Below, piece by piece: positions 1 through 11,800 of a DNA stretch of 64,000 nucleotides (position 1 is its first letter; every line of letters begins with the position of its first letter). Source of the DNA: Gliomastix tumulicola (Eukaryota > Ascomycota > Sordariomycetes > Hypocreales > Bionectriaceae); NCBI GenBank assembly GCA_001599755.1, contig BCHX01000005.1, forward strand, positions 2,228,409 to 2,292,408, given 5' to 3'. The notes beneath the pieces were generated by a model, which saw only the letters and a program-made list of their open reading frames with translations, ran no database searches and had not been told where the DNA came from. The position numbers and the translations under genes were made by a program.

Positions 1-1251
1 CGGACGTGTTCCCCGGCGTGCGCAAGATGGAGGCCGAGGTGGTGAGCATGGTGCTGAACCTGTTCCATGCGCCGCCGGGCGCGGCTGGTGTCTCGACGGC
101 TGGAGGGACGGAGAGCATCCTCATGGCTTGCCTGGCGGCGCGTCAGAAGGGTTATGTCGAGAGGGGAATCACGGAGCCGGAGATGTAAGTGGTGCCGCCC
201 GCCGAACACACTCCTGCTCGCTCGGCTTTCTCGATACTGACTGGTAGTGTGCGCTAGGATTCTGCCGGATACCGCACACACTGCTTTCCGCAAGGCGGGT
301 GAGTATTTCAAGATCAAGATTCACCTGGTCGAGTGCCCGGCACCCAACTACCAGGTCAACGTTCGCGCCGTGTCGCGGCTCATCAACAGCAACACGGTGC
401 TCCTGGTCGGCTCATCGCCCAACTTCCCCCACGGCATCATCGACGACATCTCGGCGCTCTCCAAGCTCGCGCTGCGGAAGAAGCTCTGCCTTCACGTGGA
501 CTGCTGCCTGGGTTCCTTCCTGGTGCCTTTCCTTGAGAAGTCGGGCTTCGAGGCCGAGCCCTTCGACTTCCGCCTCAAGGGCGTGACGAGCATCAGCTGT
601 GACACGCACAAGTACGGGTTCGCGCCCAAGGGCAACTCGACCGTGCTGTACAGGACGGCGGAGCTACGGACATACCAGTACTTCGTATCGCCGGACTGGG
701 CGGGAGGTGTGTACGCCTCCCCCGGCATGGCCGGGTCTCGACCCGGGGCGCTGATTGCCGGCTGCTGGGCCAGTCTCATGTCGGTGGGCGAGGCCGGCTA
801 CGTCGACGCGTGCGTCAAGATTGTCGGCACCACCAAGAAGATCGTCGACGCGCTCGGGAGCACGCCGGCGCTCAGCACCGAGCTCGAGGTGGTGGGCAGG
901 CCCCTGGTCTCGGTCGTCGCCTTCACGGCGCGCAACCTGAACATCTACGACATCGCCGACGGCATGTCGGCCAAGGGGTGGCACCTCAACGCCCTGCAGA
1001 GCCCGCCCGCCATCCACGTCGCCGTGACGATGCCCATCGTCAAGGTGTGGGAGAAGCTCGTGGGCGACCTCGAGGTGGTCATCGAGGCCGAGAGGGAGAA
1101 GGAGCGCGTGCGACTCGTGGAGGGCAAGGGGCTCAAGGGCAAGGCCATGGGACAGTCGGCGGCGCTGTACGGCGTCGCGGGCTCCCTCCCCAACAAGAGC
1201 GTTGTCGTCGATCTCGCCACCGGCTTCCTCGATCTGTTGTACAAGGCCTAA
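1..1251 (+). CDS. DPL1: Sphingosine-1-phosphate lyase, C-terminal part (5' end outside window)
   Basis: PLP-dependent lyase of the ER membrane that cleaves phosphorylated sphingoid bases into a long-chain aldehyde and phosphoethanolamine, the exit step of sphingolipid breakdown. Two exons are visible: 1-184 and 258-1251. The 73-nt intron (185-257, GTAAGT...TAG) splits an ATG codon and joins EPEM to ILPDTAHTAF, a junction typical of the family. The exon-2 motif CDTHKYGFAPKG carries the PLP-binding lysine (codon near 610). GGTESILMA in exon 1 is the family cofactor-binding segment. About 392 residues are present; the full-length family is about 550-600, so the N-terminal membrane anchor and start lie upstream of the window. 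The stop is TAA at 1249-1251. The reading frame is clean. Confidence 0.96.
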
Positions 1252-1259
1252 CTAGAATG

Positions 1260-1279
1260 ACACACACACATACACACAC
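1260..1279. repeat. (CA)n microsatellite
   Basis: An imperfect CA dinucleotide run starting nine bases after the lyase stop codon, so probably in its 3' UTR. Similar runs recur at 2199-2220 and 2860-2874. Confidence 0.9.
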
Positions 1280-1446
1280 GTCGCCGCCTCAACAAAAACT
1301 CATCCAAACGATTGGGCGAGGGGCCATGCAGCGACAACTGGCGCCGGGCTCTACGGTGCATTTCATTGCCGACATTATCACCTAGCGACATTATCTATGC
1401 TGGCTGTGTGGGATCGGCGGCGGCGAATCGGGGAGCATCATTTAGC

Positions 1447-1465
1447 TGCATGCATGCATGCATGC
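1447..1465. repeat. TGCA-repeat palindrome
   Basis: The tetranucleotide GCAT/TGCA is repeated about four to five times, so the segment is its own reverse complement. It is noncoding. No function is inferred. Confidence 0.8.
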
Positions 1466-3974
1466 TGCATACTTGTGCCGTGCTCGGATGATTGTATCGG
1501 CTATTGTTTCTTTCATGTGACGGGCGGCGAAAGGGAGGCAGCACCACACAGCACAGGGCGGTGGAAGGGCTCCTGTATACCTAGAGAGGGCTCTATTGGC
1601 TGAGTTCGAATCGATGATATATATCGGATGGGATCGCCGGCCTGAATCACCGTGTGCTTGCATTATCAGTCATGACTATCATGCCATTAGGTCCAGCTTT
1701 GTTATACCCCTCCTCGGAAGCGTCTGGCTGCAGGCCATCGGCTGGCTCGCTCATTCTTTCTGTCCCGGTATGTCAATCGCTGCATTCGCTGGCAGTCTCC
1801 TCTTTTCCCTCGAATCGTCTCGCCGTTCGGTTTTCGTTGTGCTTCACTCCCTTGCAGAATACGACAGGCGATCCCGCGTTGGACGTCGCTTCGACGCGGC
1901 CGTCGCCCACTGACCTAAAAAAGAATTTTTTGGGTTTCGAAACCTGATTTCCCCCTCCATGATGCAGGTCGAGGGCATTGAGCGAGTGGACGCGGGCATA
2001 GTGAGGGTGAAACCCTCAGCCTCCCACACCGCCCGGGGTCGTCGCAGCGACGAGTACGCATGATCCGGGGGGATGGTTCGCAGTCGCCTTGGGGGCGTTT
2101 CAAGGCGACTGGCTGCATCGCCCGCTTTGCCTAGTCATGTGTCGCCGTGCGGACACGCAGCGCCGCGGCGCATAGCACATTTCACCGCCCTGCGATTGCA
2201 CACACGCACACACACACACATCGCTGCGACATTGTCGCCCCAGGCTGACCTCGAGCCGGGCACACACACAACTCCTCTTTTTTTGCCTGCCTGCATAAGG
2301 TGGTCGGTCGCCTTGCATCGAGGCCCCCTCACCTGCACACCCTCCCATCCGATTTCTTGCACCTTGCGACGCCCGGCCAGAGTGTGCGACGCGGCACACC
2401 GCCCTGCTTCTGACGTATTCGACTGAGTCCTGAGGGTTTTCATTATCCATCCCTGCAGGGTTCCGTCTCCTAATTGCTTATGGCTTCGGCCATCCTTTTT
2501 CGACCCGGCCTCGTTCTCGGCTCGCCCATCTTCCGTCGTCCTGCCTGCTGGTGATACTTCCAGCTACTTGTGCTTACTTATGTACACGGCCGTTATCTTA
2601 TCGCCGTGTGGCGACAGGCGCCTTCCTCGCATTGCAGCCTGATCCCTGGAACGTTCCTTCCCCGTCCTCGCAATTAGTACCCAACTGGCAAGCACCGATC
2701 CACCCCTCCTTCCCCATGGCTCCTTCCTATTCGACGGGGGGGGCAAGGCGGAGACGAGGCTCTCTGTCTTTTTCCGTCTCCATCTCCAAGTACCAAGCCC
2801 GGTCTTTCTTCTTCATGGTTCCATGCCCTCGATCAGGAGACCTACAAGTACAACATTTGCACACACACACACACCAGCGTCACCGCCTTTTCTCTATTTC
2901 TATTCCGATGCACAGTCTCCCGTCTGACCTGACTTGTGATCGCAAAAGTGTCAATCTGCTCACCGCCGTCGAGGTTGGGCTTCGATACATGATACATGAT
3001 GCATGATACATGCAAGACGCTATCAGGGTGGCGGATGCAGTATCACTTGAGCTGCCACTAGTCACTGCGGGAGACGGAGCGTGCAACGTGATGAGAGGAG
3101 AGTTTCTTCCCGTCCTAACGAGTACCCAGCTTTTCTGTTTGCCCGGCTGCAGTGGCCAAGTACTAGGCCACACCCCCTCTACAGAACGCATGGCGGTTTC
3201 TAGGATCATCCCGGCAGCAAGCCACACGCGCACAAGCCAGCCATTGTTCGAGGAGCCCTGGCGGTCAGGGCACTTAGTGGCCAGCCCGGCCGGCCCATCT
3301 GGCGGTTCGAGCGTCGCGTTTCGTCAGTGAGACATCCATCCAGGCCCGGCTGGAGCCTCGGTTTGCCCGCCCATGTTTCATTCCCTACCAGGCAGGCGCA
3401 ATATGACGACGCTAGACAGCCTCGCCGACCCAGCCGCGGCCACAGTCGTCATCACGTCCTATGAGCAGGGCCAATTTCTGGTTTCGTACAGGTGCTGGTG
3501 GGCTCACACCGTGTACATTCCTCCAGCCTTCCCAGGACTGAGCCCCCGGGGTAACCCTGTCATAGGTTCACTCGCCGCACAGGGAGGGGTTGTGCAGATC
3601 CGGTGCGAGGAAATGTCTCCGCTAGTTGCAGATGGCGCTATGCATGGCTCATCATCCCGGGCTATGGACACCATGCCTGCCCAACGTGTACTGCTGATCG
3701 CTCGCACACCGTATATGCCTATATCGCATCGGTCTTTACAAGCTATTGGTTGACGGGGGGCTGTACTCGACACTACTTACTTCCAGCTTTCTGGACCATC
3801 CTCTAGTACTTAAGAGCCGCCCCTCTCCCGTGGAAGTGGCCATATCATTCCATATCCCAAGCAAAAGCTCAAGCACACTTCTCTGCCTTCCTTAAGCATT
3901 GTTCCCAAAGCTGCCCAGACTCTTCTCTACTATCAGAATCCCATCTCAAAGTCCACACTCTCTTAGACCAGCGG

Positions 3975-5890
3975 ATGACCCGCTACGAAGTCAACATGGC
4001 TGACACTGGTAATCCAATGTCCTCCTCCCCCCGTATTTCTAGATTGCTCGACTAATACGATCCCATGTAGCCTACGACACTAGCTCCAACGAGGGACAGT
4101 ACTCTCCTTCAACGAGCTCGTCGACTAGGCAGTATCAGGCCACCGTCGAGGACGATCCGGAGTCTGACATGGAGTGCAGCAGCTGCTATGACAACAGTCC
4201 ATCCTTGTTTGGTGACGATGATGACACCACTCAACACCAGACCAATCCCCAGAGCAACTCCTCCCATCGTCCTTCAGTCCTCCGATCGAACACCTCCCAA
4301 TCCAATCACCATGCTCAAGATACAACACCTCAAGCGTCACGGCCGTCCCGTGCCCGTGACGAGAACCACCATGTCCACTTCTCTAAACGACAACCTCCAC
4401 AAACATACTCAACCAAGGGCTCCTCATCTCCGGACGATGCCCGTCCGCGTCAAAACAGCTCTCGCCCGCGAGCATCGAGAAAGAGCCACCTAGATGGACG
4501 CTCCAAGTTCTCAGCCGGCGACCTTAGATGGGGCGCTCTCTTCAGCGAAGATGGCCGGCCGACGGATAAGCTGAAGCAGCTGCTGGGAGGCATTGCAGAG
4601 CATCTGGTCAGTGATCTTCCTACTTGTCACCCTAGTCTTATGGACTTTGTAATTGGAGCAGAAGATCTCTCTAACATCTATCAACAGATCTCAGAGCAGG
4701 AGCCAAAGAACTCTCTCGTCATGACGCCCAGAAAGATGCAGAACTTCTATCGAGCGTACCCTTACAAGGCTGAGCTCATTCCCTTTGCGAGTATGTTCTG
4801 CAGTCATTATGACATAAATCGGAAGCCGACCTAGCTGACTCTCTCTGCTTCTTTAGTTCTGTTCCGTTGCAACTCGTCAAAGGAGCACAAGGCTCTTGAA
4901 AGCATCTATCGGGACCTGCAATGCCAGTACCATCTTGTTCCTGAGGGTTCGGATAGTGTTGCCACTATGCCCGCCTTAACAGCCACTGGATTTGTGCAGT
5001 GGATGGTCTACTGCATCCTCGCGGACCCAGACCAGGAGGCCTACAGGCTTGACAGGGTCCTCCAGGCACTCCCGATAGAAGCGAGCCAGCTCATCGACAG
5101 CGATACCAGTACCGGGGATTCCGAGAGGGCGCCGAAGCAACTCTCCCGGTTCCTGCTGCCGCCTAAGCCGGATGAGCATACCAAGGAAGAGCTTCTCCGC
5201 ATATGCGGAACCAAGAAGCCTCAGTCGTCCACTTCGGCGGCACAGAGAAGTTCCACAAGCCCTCTTCAGCGCAGCTCGTCCAAGAGAGGCCGGGAAGAAC
5301 ACCGCGATGATGCTTCGAGGCGATACGTTCCCACAGGCAGGGCCGATGACCGGGGTCGGGATCGCAGCCGGGACCGCAGCCGAAGCCGGTCCAGGTACAG
5401 ATACCCGGCACGCCACGACGCGGACAGGCCTCCCCGGCGGTCCAGCCACTACCACCGCAGCCCGGAGAGGTCATCCAAGTTCCATCACCGGGATGCCTCG
5501 CCACGGCTGAGCAGGCGCTCCAGCACCTACGAGAGGAGCAGCTCGTCGCTGGAGGACGGCTACTACCGCGACCGTGGCTACAGTGAGCGGTCGGGCCCGC
5601 CTCTCAAGCGGACCACCTCGACCAGGAGTCGGCGATACCCTTCGCCGTCGCGAGACAGTCGTCGGTCTCACCGAGACGGGAGTCCCGATCGCCCTTCTTC
5701 TTCTTACAAGAGAAGCTCCCACCATGGGGGCGGCAGCTCGGAGGGCTCGTCGAGGGACTCGTTTGACCATGGTCACGCCGACTCTCGGAGCAGACATGAG
5801 AGGTATGCGCACAGGACGGACAGGACGGACAGGACGGACAGGACGGACAGTTACTCTGGTGACAGCCACCGGAGCTCCCGCCGACGTTGA
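3975..5890 (+). CDS. DUF7514-like protein with RS-rich C-terminal tail
   Basis: Three exons, 3975-4008, 4071-4790 and 4857-5890, give 595 residues. Introns are 62 and 66 nt (GTAATC...TAG, GTATGT...TAG) and phases agree. An acidic, Ser/Gln-rich N-terminus leads to a folded central region beginning DLRWGALFSEDGRPT and including KNSLVMTPRKMQNFY. I recognise this as the conserved domain of fungal DUF7514 proteins, from memory. It continues across intron 2 to WMVYCILADPDQEAYRLD. The last 200 residues or so are a low-complexity RS/RD tail, like splicing-factor linkers, with an RTD tetrad coded by a 9-bp tandem repeat at 5811-5850. The biochemical function of the family is unknown to me. The RS tail hints at a nuclear role, which is inference. 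Start: the first ATG of exon 1; a second in-frame ATG lies at 3996. Confidence 0.85.
5811..5850 (+). repeat. 9-bp tandem repeat coding for RTD units
   Basis: About four copies of the 9-mer ACGGACAGG sit inside the last exon of the RS-tailed gene and encode repeated Arg-Thr-Asp. The unit length is a multiple of three, so copy-number change would keep the frame. Confidence 0.9.
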
Positions 5891-6515
5891 TTGATTTTTT
5901 TTTTTTGAAGGACTGCAATGGGACAAAACTAGATTGGGAATATTGGTTATTATATGGATTTTTTGGGGGATTTTCTTAATATTGGTCGACCGGACTTGTT
6001 GACACAGAGGATTTAGACTGGCACCTGGATACGTTATAGTTTGGGAACATAATGAGTAATGAGATACGAATTCGCCAAGTTTGACAGAGAAGCTGTTGAC
6101 AAGTCAACAGTAGAAAGCAATGTATGTAAATGCTCTGTGAGAGAGCATGATGCGTGACCAATCGTCAAAAGGCTATACTAGAATCGCAGGTTCTATACAA
6201 TTTGGTGCTGAAGTGAAAGAAACATCTGATACAAGACAAGGAGACATAATCTTCCGTGAGGGCGCCGTGGCTAAAACGCGAATGAATGCAATGCGAGATA
6301 TAGACTCGTGCTGGCTGGCTTGAAAACAAACAAAAGAAACAACAGATCTTTCCGTCGGCGTGAACGTTTCGTCCTTCTTCTTCTTCATCGTTCTTCTTGA
6401 GGGCGGGTTCTCGTAAGTGTATTCGTCATGTCATGTCGTGAGGTCCGGTCTGGATGTCTATAGATATATCTGGTGTAGTGAAGACACGTGGGGGGGTTCT
6501 TTCATGAGATCAGGG
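5891..6515. other. Convergent 3' region, no gene seen
   Basis: AT-richer spacer between two convergent genes; it should hold both 3' UTRs. A poly-T run follows the plus-strand stop codon. No supported open frame. Confidence 0.6.
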
Positions 6516-7921
6516 TCATGACTGGGAGTTGTCCGGGCTCGAGTAGCTCGCGATGCTGCTCCGGCTGACGCGTTTCTGCTTGAGAGCCCGATAGTCCTCC
6601 TTGAACGTGGAGATGCAGCGCTGGATCTCGTTGTCTGGGTGGGGAGGGAGCTGGATCTCGACGGCCTTGAGGCAGATGCGGAGGTTCTGGAGCTCATCAT
6701 CGTTTTCTTGCAGTTCCTCTTCTCTGGAGGGGTGGGTGTCAGTAGTCCGTATGGGTTAGGCATCAAGACGGGGAGGGGACGTACAAATAGGAAATCCGGT
6801 TCTGCAGGAAGATGATTCTCTGGGCTGCCCGCTCTGCCCGCTCGATAAGTAGGGTGTGAATGTGCTGTCTAAGATTAGCCACCTCAGTCTGCACCTCGTC
6901 GGAGTTTCATAGGACTCACATCCGACTCTTCTAGCCGTGCCTTGAGGTTCTCGACCACCGTAGACAGCTCGCTGTTAAGCTTAGCCGCCTCGACGATGAC
7001 CTTCTCCGCCTGCTCGGCCGACATGCCACCCTTCTTCTTCTTCTCCACCGGCGGCTCCGGCTCCGGCTCCGGCTCCTCGCGCGTCTCCAGCTCGCCGTAC
7101 AGCTCCGCCGCGTTGATCTCGGAGAGACGGGCGAGCATAGACGCGGACAGGTCCGAGTACCGGGACCGGTGGAGGGAGGGCGCCGGGGATGAGGTCGGGA
7201 GCATGCCGACGATGTCGCTGTGGCTGCGGGCGCCGAGTCTTGCCGGGCGGTGCTGGAGGTGCAGATGTGCTGGGGAGTGGTGGTATGCCGGGGAGGAGAA
7301 ATGATGAGGCAGGCCGGCCGCCGGTGAGTGGCGATGAGGCGTACGGGCCGGTGTGTGCGGTGTTGATCTGGCCAGCGGGCTGTGGTGATGGTGATGCTCG
7401 GGTATTCTCGCCGGCGACTGTGAGACGGCCCTCTCCAGTAGATCCAGCTGCGACGTCAAGGCCAGCTCATCGACATCAACACTCGTCGTGAGCTGCTGCG
7501 CGAGCAACCCCAGCCTTCTCGCCAGCGCAACCCGCCCATGCGAAGAAGGAGGGAAACCCGGCGCATCCAGCGGCAGCGCGCTCTGCAGCAGCCCGCCTCC
7601 TCCTCCGCCGCCATCCTTCCTCCCAGGACTCATCAACGCCGCGGCTGAAGACGCCAGGACTCCGTGGCTGCTGCTGGCCAGCGACGCCGCGCTGGGACTC
7701 GACAGCAGGGGCGGCGTCGAAGGCTCATTAGGGGCGTGCTCCGAGTTGTACCGCGTGCCCGCGCTGCTCAGCGTGCTCACCGAGTCGGCGGTGTGACGCC
7801 TGCTCATGCGGTACTGCAGCAGCAGGGATTTCTCCCCCGGCGAGAGGTACGGCGCGTACACGTCTGCCGGTTCCCCGATGTCGTCGTCATGGTGATTGTG
7901 GTGATAGTCGACCTCGTCCAT
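6516..7921 (-). CDS. Coiled-coil protein, His/Pro-rich N-terminus, unknown function
   Basis: Exons on the minus strand are 7921-6920, 6888-6785 and 6723-6516 (437 residues). The N-terminal two thirds is low complexity: Ser-rich, a His cluster, a PEPEPEPP run and a Lys patch. The C-terminal third is a predicted long amphipathic helix region running from EQAEKVIVEAAKLNSEL through LLIERAERAAQRIIFLQNRI to SYLEEELQENDDELQNL, and ends with CLKAVEIQLPPHPDNEIQRC and a short Ser tail. The 61-nt second intron (GTACGT, CTGAC branch, CAG) restores this frame exactly. The first intron would be only 31 nt (GTGAGT...GCAG); it is required to join two in-phase coiled-coil halves and has no longer alternative that keeps the helix. 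I recognise the C-terminal block as conserved in Sordariomycetes but know no function. Exon 1 is certain; the splice at 6889-6919 is less so. Confidence 0.75.
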
Positions 7922-8880
7922 ATCGCTGCGCTGGCCTGCAGCGGGAGAGCAAAAAATTTGGTTTCGAGGTCGAGCTCAATGTTAACTGGCCAGGTTCATC
8001 CAGCATTCCCCTGAAGTGAGCACTGAGCAGGCCGCCGCTAGACTCGAAACGTGGAAACTAACTAGGGGGCCGACGATGAGTTTCTTAGTGTCGAGGCGGT
8101 GGGCGGGAACAGACGGGGTCTCCCTCCTCCCGACGTTTTCGTGCGACGATGCCCCCCGAGGCTGAAGGTTAGGTGTGGTTTTGGTTGAAAAGGCTATTCT
8201 TAGAGCGATGGCTGATAGGTAGAGGGCGGACGAGGCTGGGCTGGTGAGGAGATGGGATGGAGGGAGGGAGTTGATAGGAGGGCATTCGGGCTCAACTCGT
8301 GGCGGTGGGGATCTCATCAGTTCAGTTCCAGGTTCTTTGTGGCGGTGGGCATATGTGAGAGACGCTTACTTACCCTACAGGATTTGACTTTGAACAGGGG
8401 TGATAAAAAAGAGGGTGCAGGAGGAGCCAGTGTAATCACACCTTTTCTGTCCCCCGATTGCCCGTCCAGACGCCAGCCGCCCTCTCACAACATTGGCCTG
8501 TCTGCGAAATTCCCAGCACTCCCGTTACGAGTATATCTGGAGGATGCCAAGACTGCTAAGCCGCCATGCCTTCATCAACTGACGCAAGGGGGGCACCATC
8601 TCACCATCTCACTATTGGACGGGTGTTCTGAGTGGTTGCAGCCCCCACTACGAAGCGCCGTGAGGCAACCACGCGGACTGCGCCTTCCTCCTTCTTTCTG
8701 TGTGGAAGAGATGCTCCCAAACCTCTCTTCCTCAAGCCCTAATCGTGGCTCTCAAATTTCCTCCTCTACTTGCCTACTACACCCCGTGTCAAATTCCCAC
8801 CACCTCCTTCGTCACTGCAGAGCTTGATCCTTTCCCAGGCCGCCTAGCCTGTTGTTCAGTCCGACAAGTTCGACGGAACC
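7922..8880. other. Divergent promoter region
   Basis: Nearly 1 kb between the divergent starts at 7921 (minus) and 8881 (plus). No open frame with recognisable content; presumably both promoters and 5' UTRs. Confidence 0.55.
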
Positions 8881-11800
8881 ATGGCTTCCGTGGGAGATGG
8901 GAGAGGAACGAAAAGGTGGCCGGACGATGAGCCCCCTCAGGCATCGAACGATGACTCGTTGAAACGGCAAAAGACGGCGGATCCGTTCGAGACGCCGATG
9001 CCGCCTCTTGCTTGCCCCTTCGTCAAAAGATGGCCAGAGGAGAGCTTTCCCAATGTCTGCCAGACTGGATTTTTGACTGTCGCCAGACTCAAGTCAGTTT
9101 CTGCCTCTCGATTCTGCAACACATCTCTTAGGGCAGGCTAATTCTGATAGAGAGCATCTGTACCGACGTCATATAGCGCCGATCCATTGCAAACGATGCT
9201 TTCAACAATTCCCCACTGAGGCTGAACTTGACTCTCATTCTACGCAAGATATATCGTGCAGCAGAGTTGAAAGACCTTACAATTGCCAGTACTGCATTAG
9301 CGAGGAAGCTCGTCGACGCATCAGGTCCCGTAAGGGGATCCAAAATATGGGAGAACGGGTGAAGTGGGAGCACGTTTATCAGATCATATTCCCCGATCAG
9401 CCTCTTCCCTCTTCGCCATGTACGTACAACGGTTTTAGAAGCTATCCAGATCATATAGGTCAGCGATACTAACGTGTTCAAGGCATCGAATGGCTACGTC
9501 CAGACAACCCTCCAGCAAACGAAGCGCTCAGGGCCGAATCAACAGCAATGGTGCTAGAGAAATTAGCTCCAATCGAGGATCTCTCAGCTGAGGCAAAGGA
9601 CCTAATAGCATCAGCTCTTGAGGATGTCTGGAAGCGACTCGGTCCACGCTTCCTTTCTCAAGTGAAGTCCAAAGGCCCCAACGACGAGATTGGGCGTCCC
9701 CTAGAATCCATCCAAGCGAAGCAGGACATCCAAACGAAACAGGTCGTCTCCGAAGCCATCGAAAAACTATCTACAGTTCTGGCTTCATCAGCACCATCCT
9801 ACGACACGCTCCAGAATCGAGATTTTGCATGGTCATCTCAAGCGGCAGAGACTGTGCTAACCTCCCTCCTCTCAACTGCACCAAAACTTCCCAATGGCGA
9901 AGAGAACTCTACACAGCCGTTATATCAAACCCAACAAGCCGCTGAATCCACACCAACGGAGTACTCAGACAATCTTAGTATCGGCACTGAGCGGCTGGAC
10001 CACCATGTCGATCACTTTGCGGCGGAACTCTTCGACCAAATAGGAAAGGAAGCACTAGACGCAGACGCCGTCCAGAGAGCCGTTACTTTACTCCCCGATC
10101 TGCTCAGGCAATATGCCTTGAAAGTGGGCTACGAAGCAGAATCTCAAGCTCATCGAGACGTCATGTTCCTCATCCACAAGTATCGAAGGTGATTCACCAA
10201 GTTCCGATTCGCGCTGAGTTGGAGGACACACTGCTAACTTTATACTAGCCGCATTTCCCAGCGGTTCTCGAGCCTTTATCACGGCTCCCAAAAGGGTTTC
10301 CTAGACACGAATTCGGGCAGCGTATCTGTCGAGGAACGCGTACAACGCTTATATGAATGGCTGCAAGAGCTTGAGGACCCCGAGAATTCTATCAACGTTC
10401 CCACCGATATTGCCACCTTCGGTCTCGGGAGTGAAGACACAGGGATGAACAGCTCTTACTGCCCTTCTGCTTCGAGCGTAATAGACGACGGGATATTTAT
10501 GGAGCCGCAGTCTCGTATTCACCACGACATTGCCGTCAATGGCGAAGCGTTCTCCTGGCTCATTTCCCACTTACGAAGGGAATTGCAAATTGACTCTACC
10601 CAGACTGAATCGATCACGGAGATCAGGCGAGAAATCTTAGATGAGCTCGAATCCCCTCGCCGCACAATCAGCAGGAAGGTGTCGCCGCAGCCACAGATGG
10701 CTACTTTTATGGTTGAGTGGGATCCGATTCGCTTTCTTCGGGAACAGCGCTTAAGTCTAGACACGGCAGTCGAAGATGTGTCTAGAATCCTAACCATCAC
10801 TGGCACCATCCAGGATGGCCAGGTGCTAACTTCCGAACAGTATTCAGCACAGACGTGGCCTACCACTGGGACCTCTCTCATACGGCACTTAGAAGCTCTT
10901 CTTGCTGAGGACGTTGGGATTACACAGTCAGGTTCGACTCAATTCGGAAGTCTGGGTGGGTGGGTATTGAGTGCTGATGTTTCATTCACAGACGTCTTCG
11001 ACGACAAGACTAGGGTCACTACTCGGCTATGCGAGGGAAGCCTGATAGCTGAGGTTCAGGGAACAAGCGCTTCTATCTCAGATATCGGAGAGCAGCTAGC
11101 CTGGCTAGGGGCTGCCCTTCGTGCTTCGCCAGAACCGTCGAAGCTCGCCTACTGTGTTCCATCCGTCCGGGTTTGTGAGCCGATTCTTCGGGGTGTCAAC
11201 TACCGCATCTGTTTCACCACGGACGTTCTCGACAGGCCTCTTGTTCCTTCCAATGGCCAGTGCTGGTATGGTCTGTTCAAGAATCCCACCATCGTCAAAG
11301 GTTTCCCAGTATCTCAACGACCCATGACTGGCACAGGCATAGAGGTGCCGCTCAACATCATGGCAGCTCTTGTTGGATCTACAAGAGTGGATTGCTTCAA
11401 CAACAGAACATGCATCAAGGGCTTCTCTACGATGTTGGTGCCAACACGGAAGGACAAGAGCATCGTGTATTGGCATGTTCATTGTACGAACGATGATGAT
11501 CGAATTTCATATGCCCATCACGTGCCAGTTCATGCTGGACAAATAAGCAATTTTCAGATGGAAAGTTCACGACACATTCTTGGCTGGAGTAAAGAAGCAG
11601 AGTTCTACGCTGGTAGGTTTGGACTGGATGTTCACAGAAAAGGTGTTGCTGACATGACTGCAGGTTCATCGCACGCGAGCTATGACATCCAAAACTCGTT
11701 TCTCGAGGATCCCATGCCAAATTCATTTTTTACCGGCACGTGTGTAACTCAAGGATCAGGTTTCGGCAAAGGTCCTTCTTTCGTGCTATGTCAGAAAGAT

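Larger units (their letters stand above)
1252..3974. other. Intergenic spacer, 2.7 kb, no supported gene
   Basis: Contains (CA)n microsatellites at 1260-1279, 2199-2220 and 2860-2874, a TGCA-repeat palindrome at 1447-1465 and an ATACATGAT-type tandem near 2985-3015. The small open frames here have no recognisable domains and no consistent splice structure. It should hold the lyase 3' UTR and the promoter of the gene starting at 3975. Confidence 0.6.

Noticed and set aside
1595..1625. tRNA B-box-like string GAGTTCGAATC
   Set aside because: No matching A-box or foldable acceptor and anticodon arms around it.
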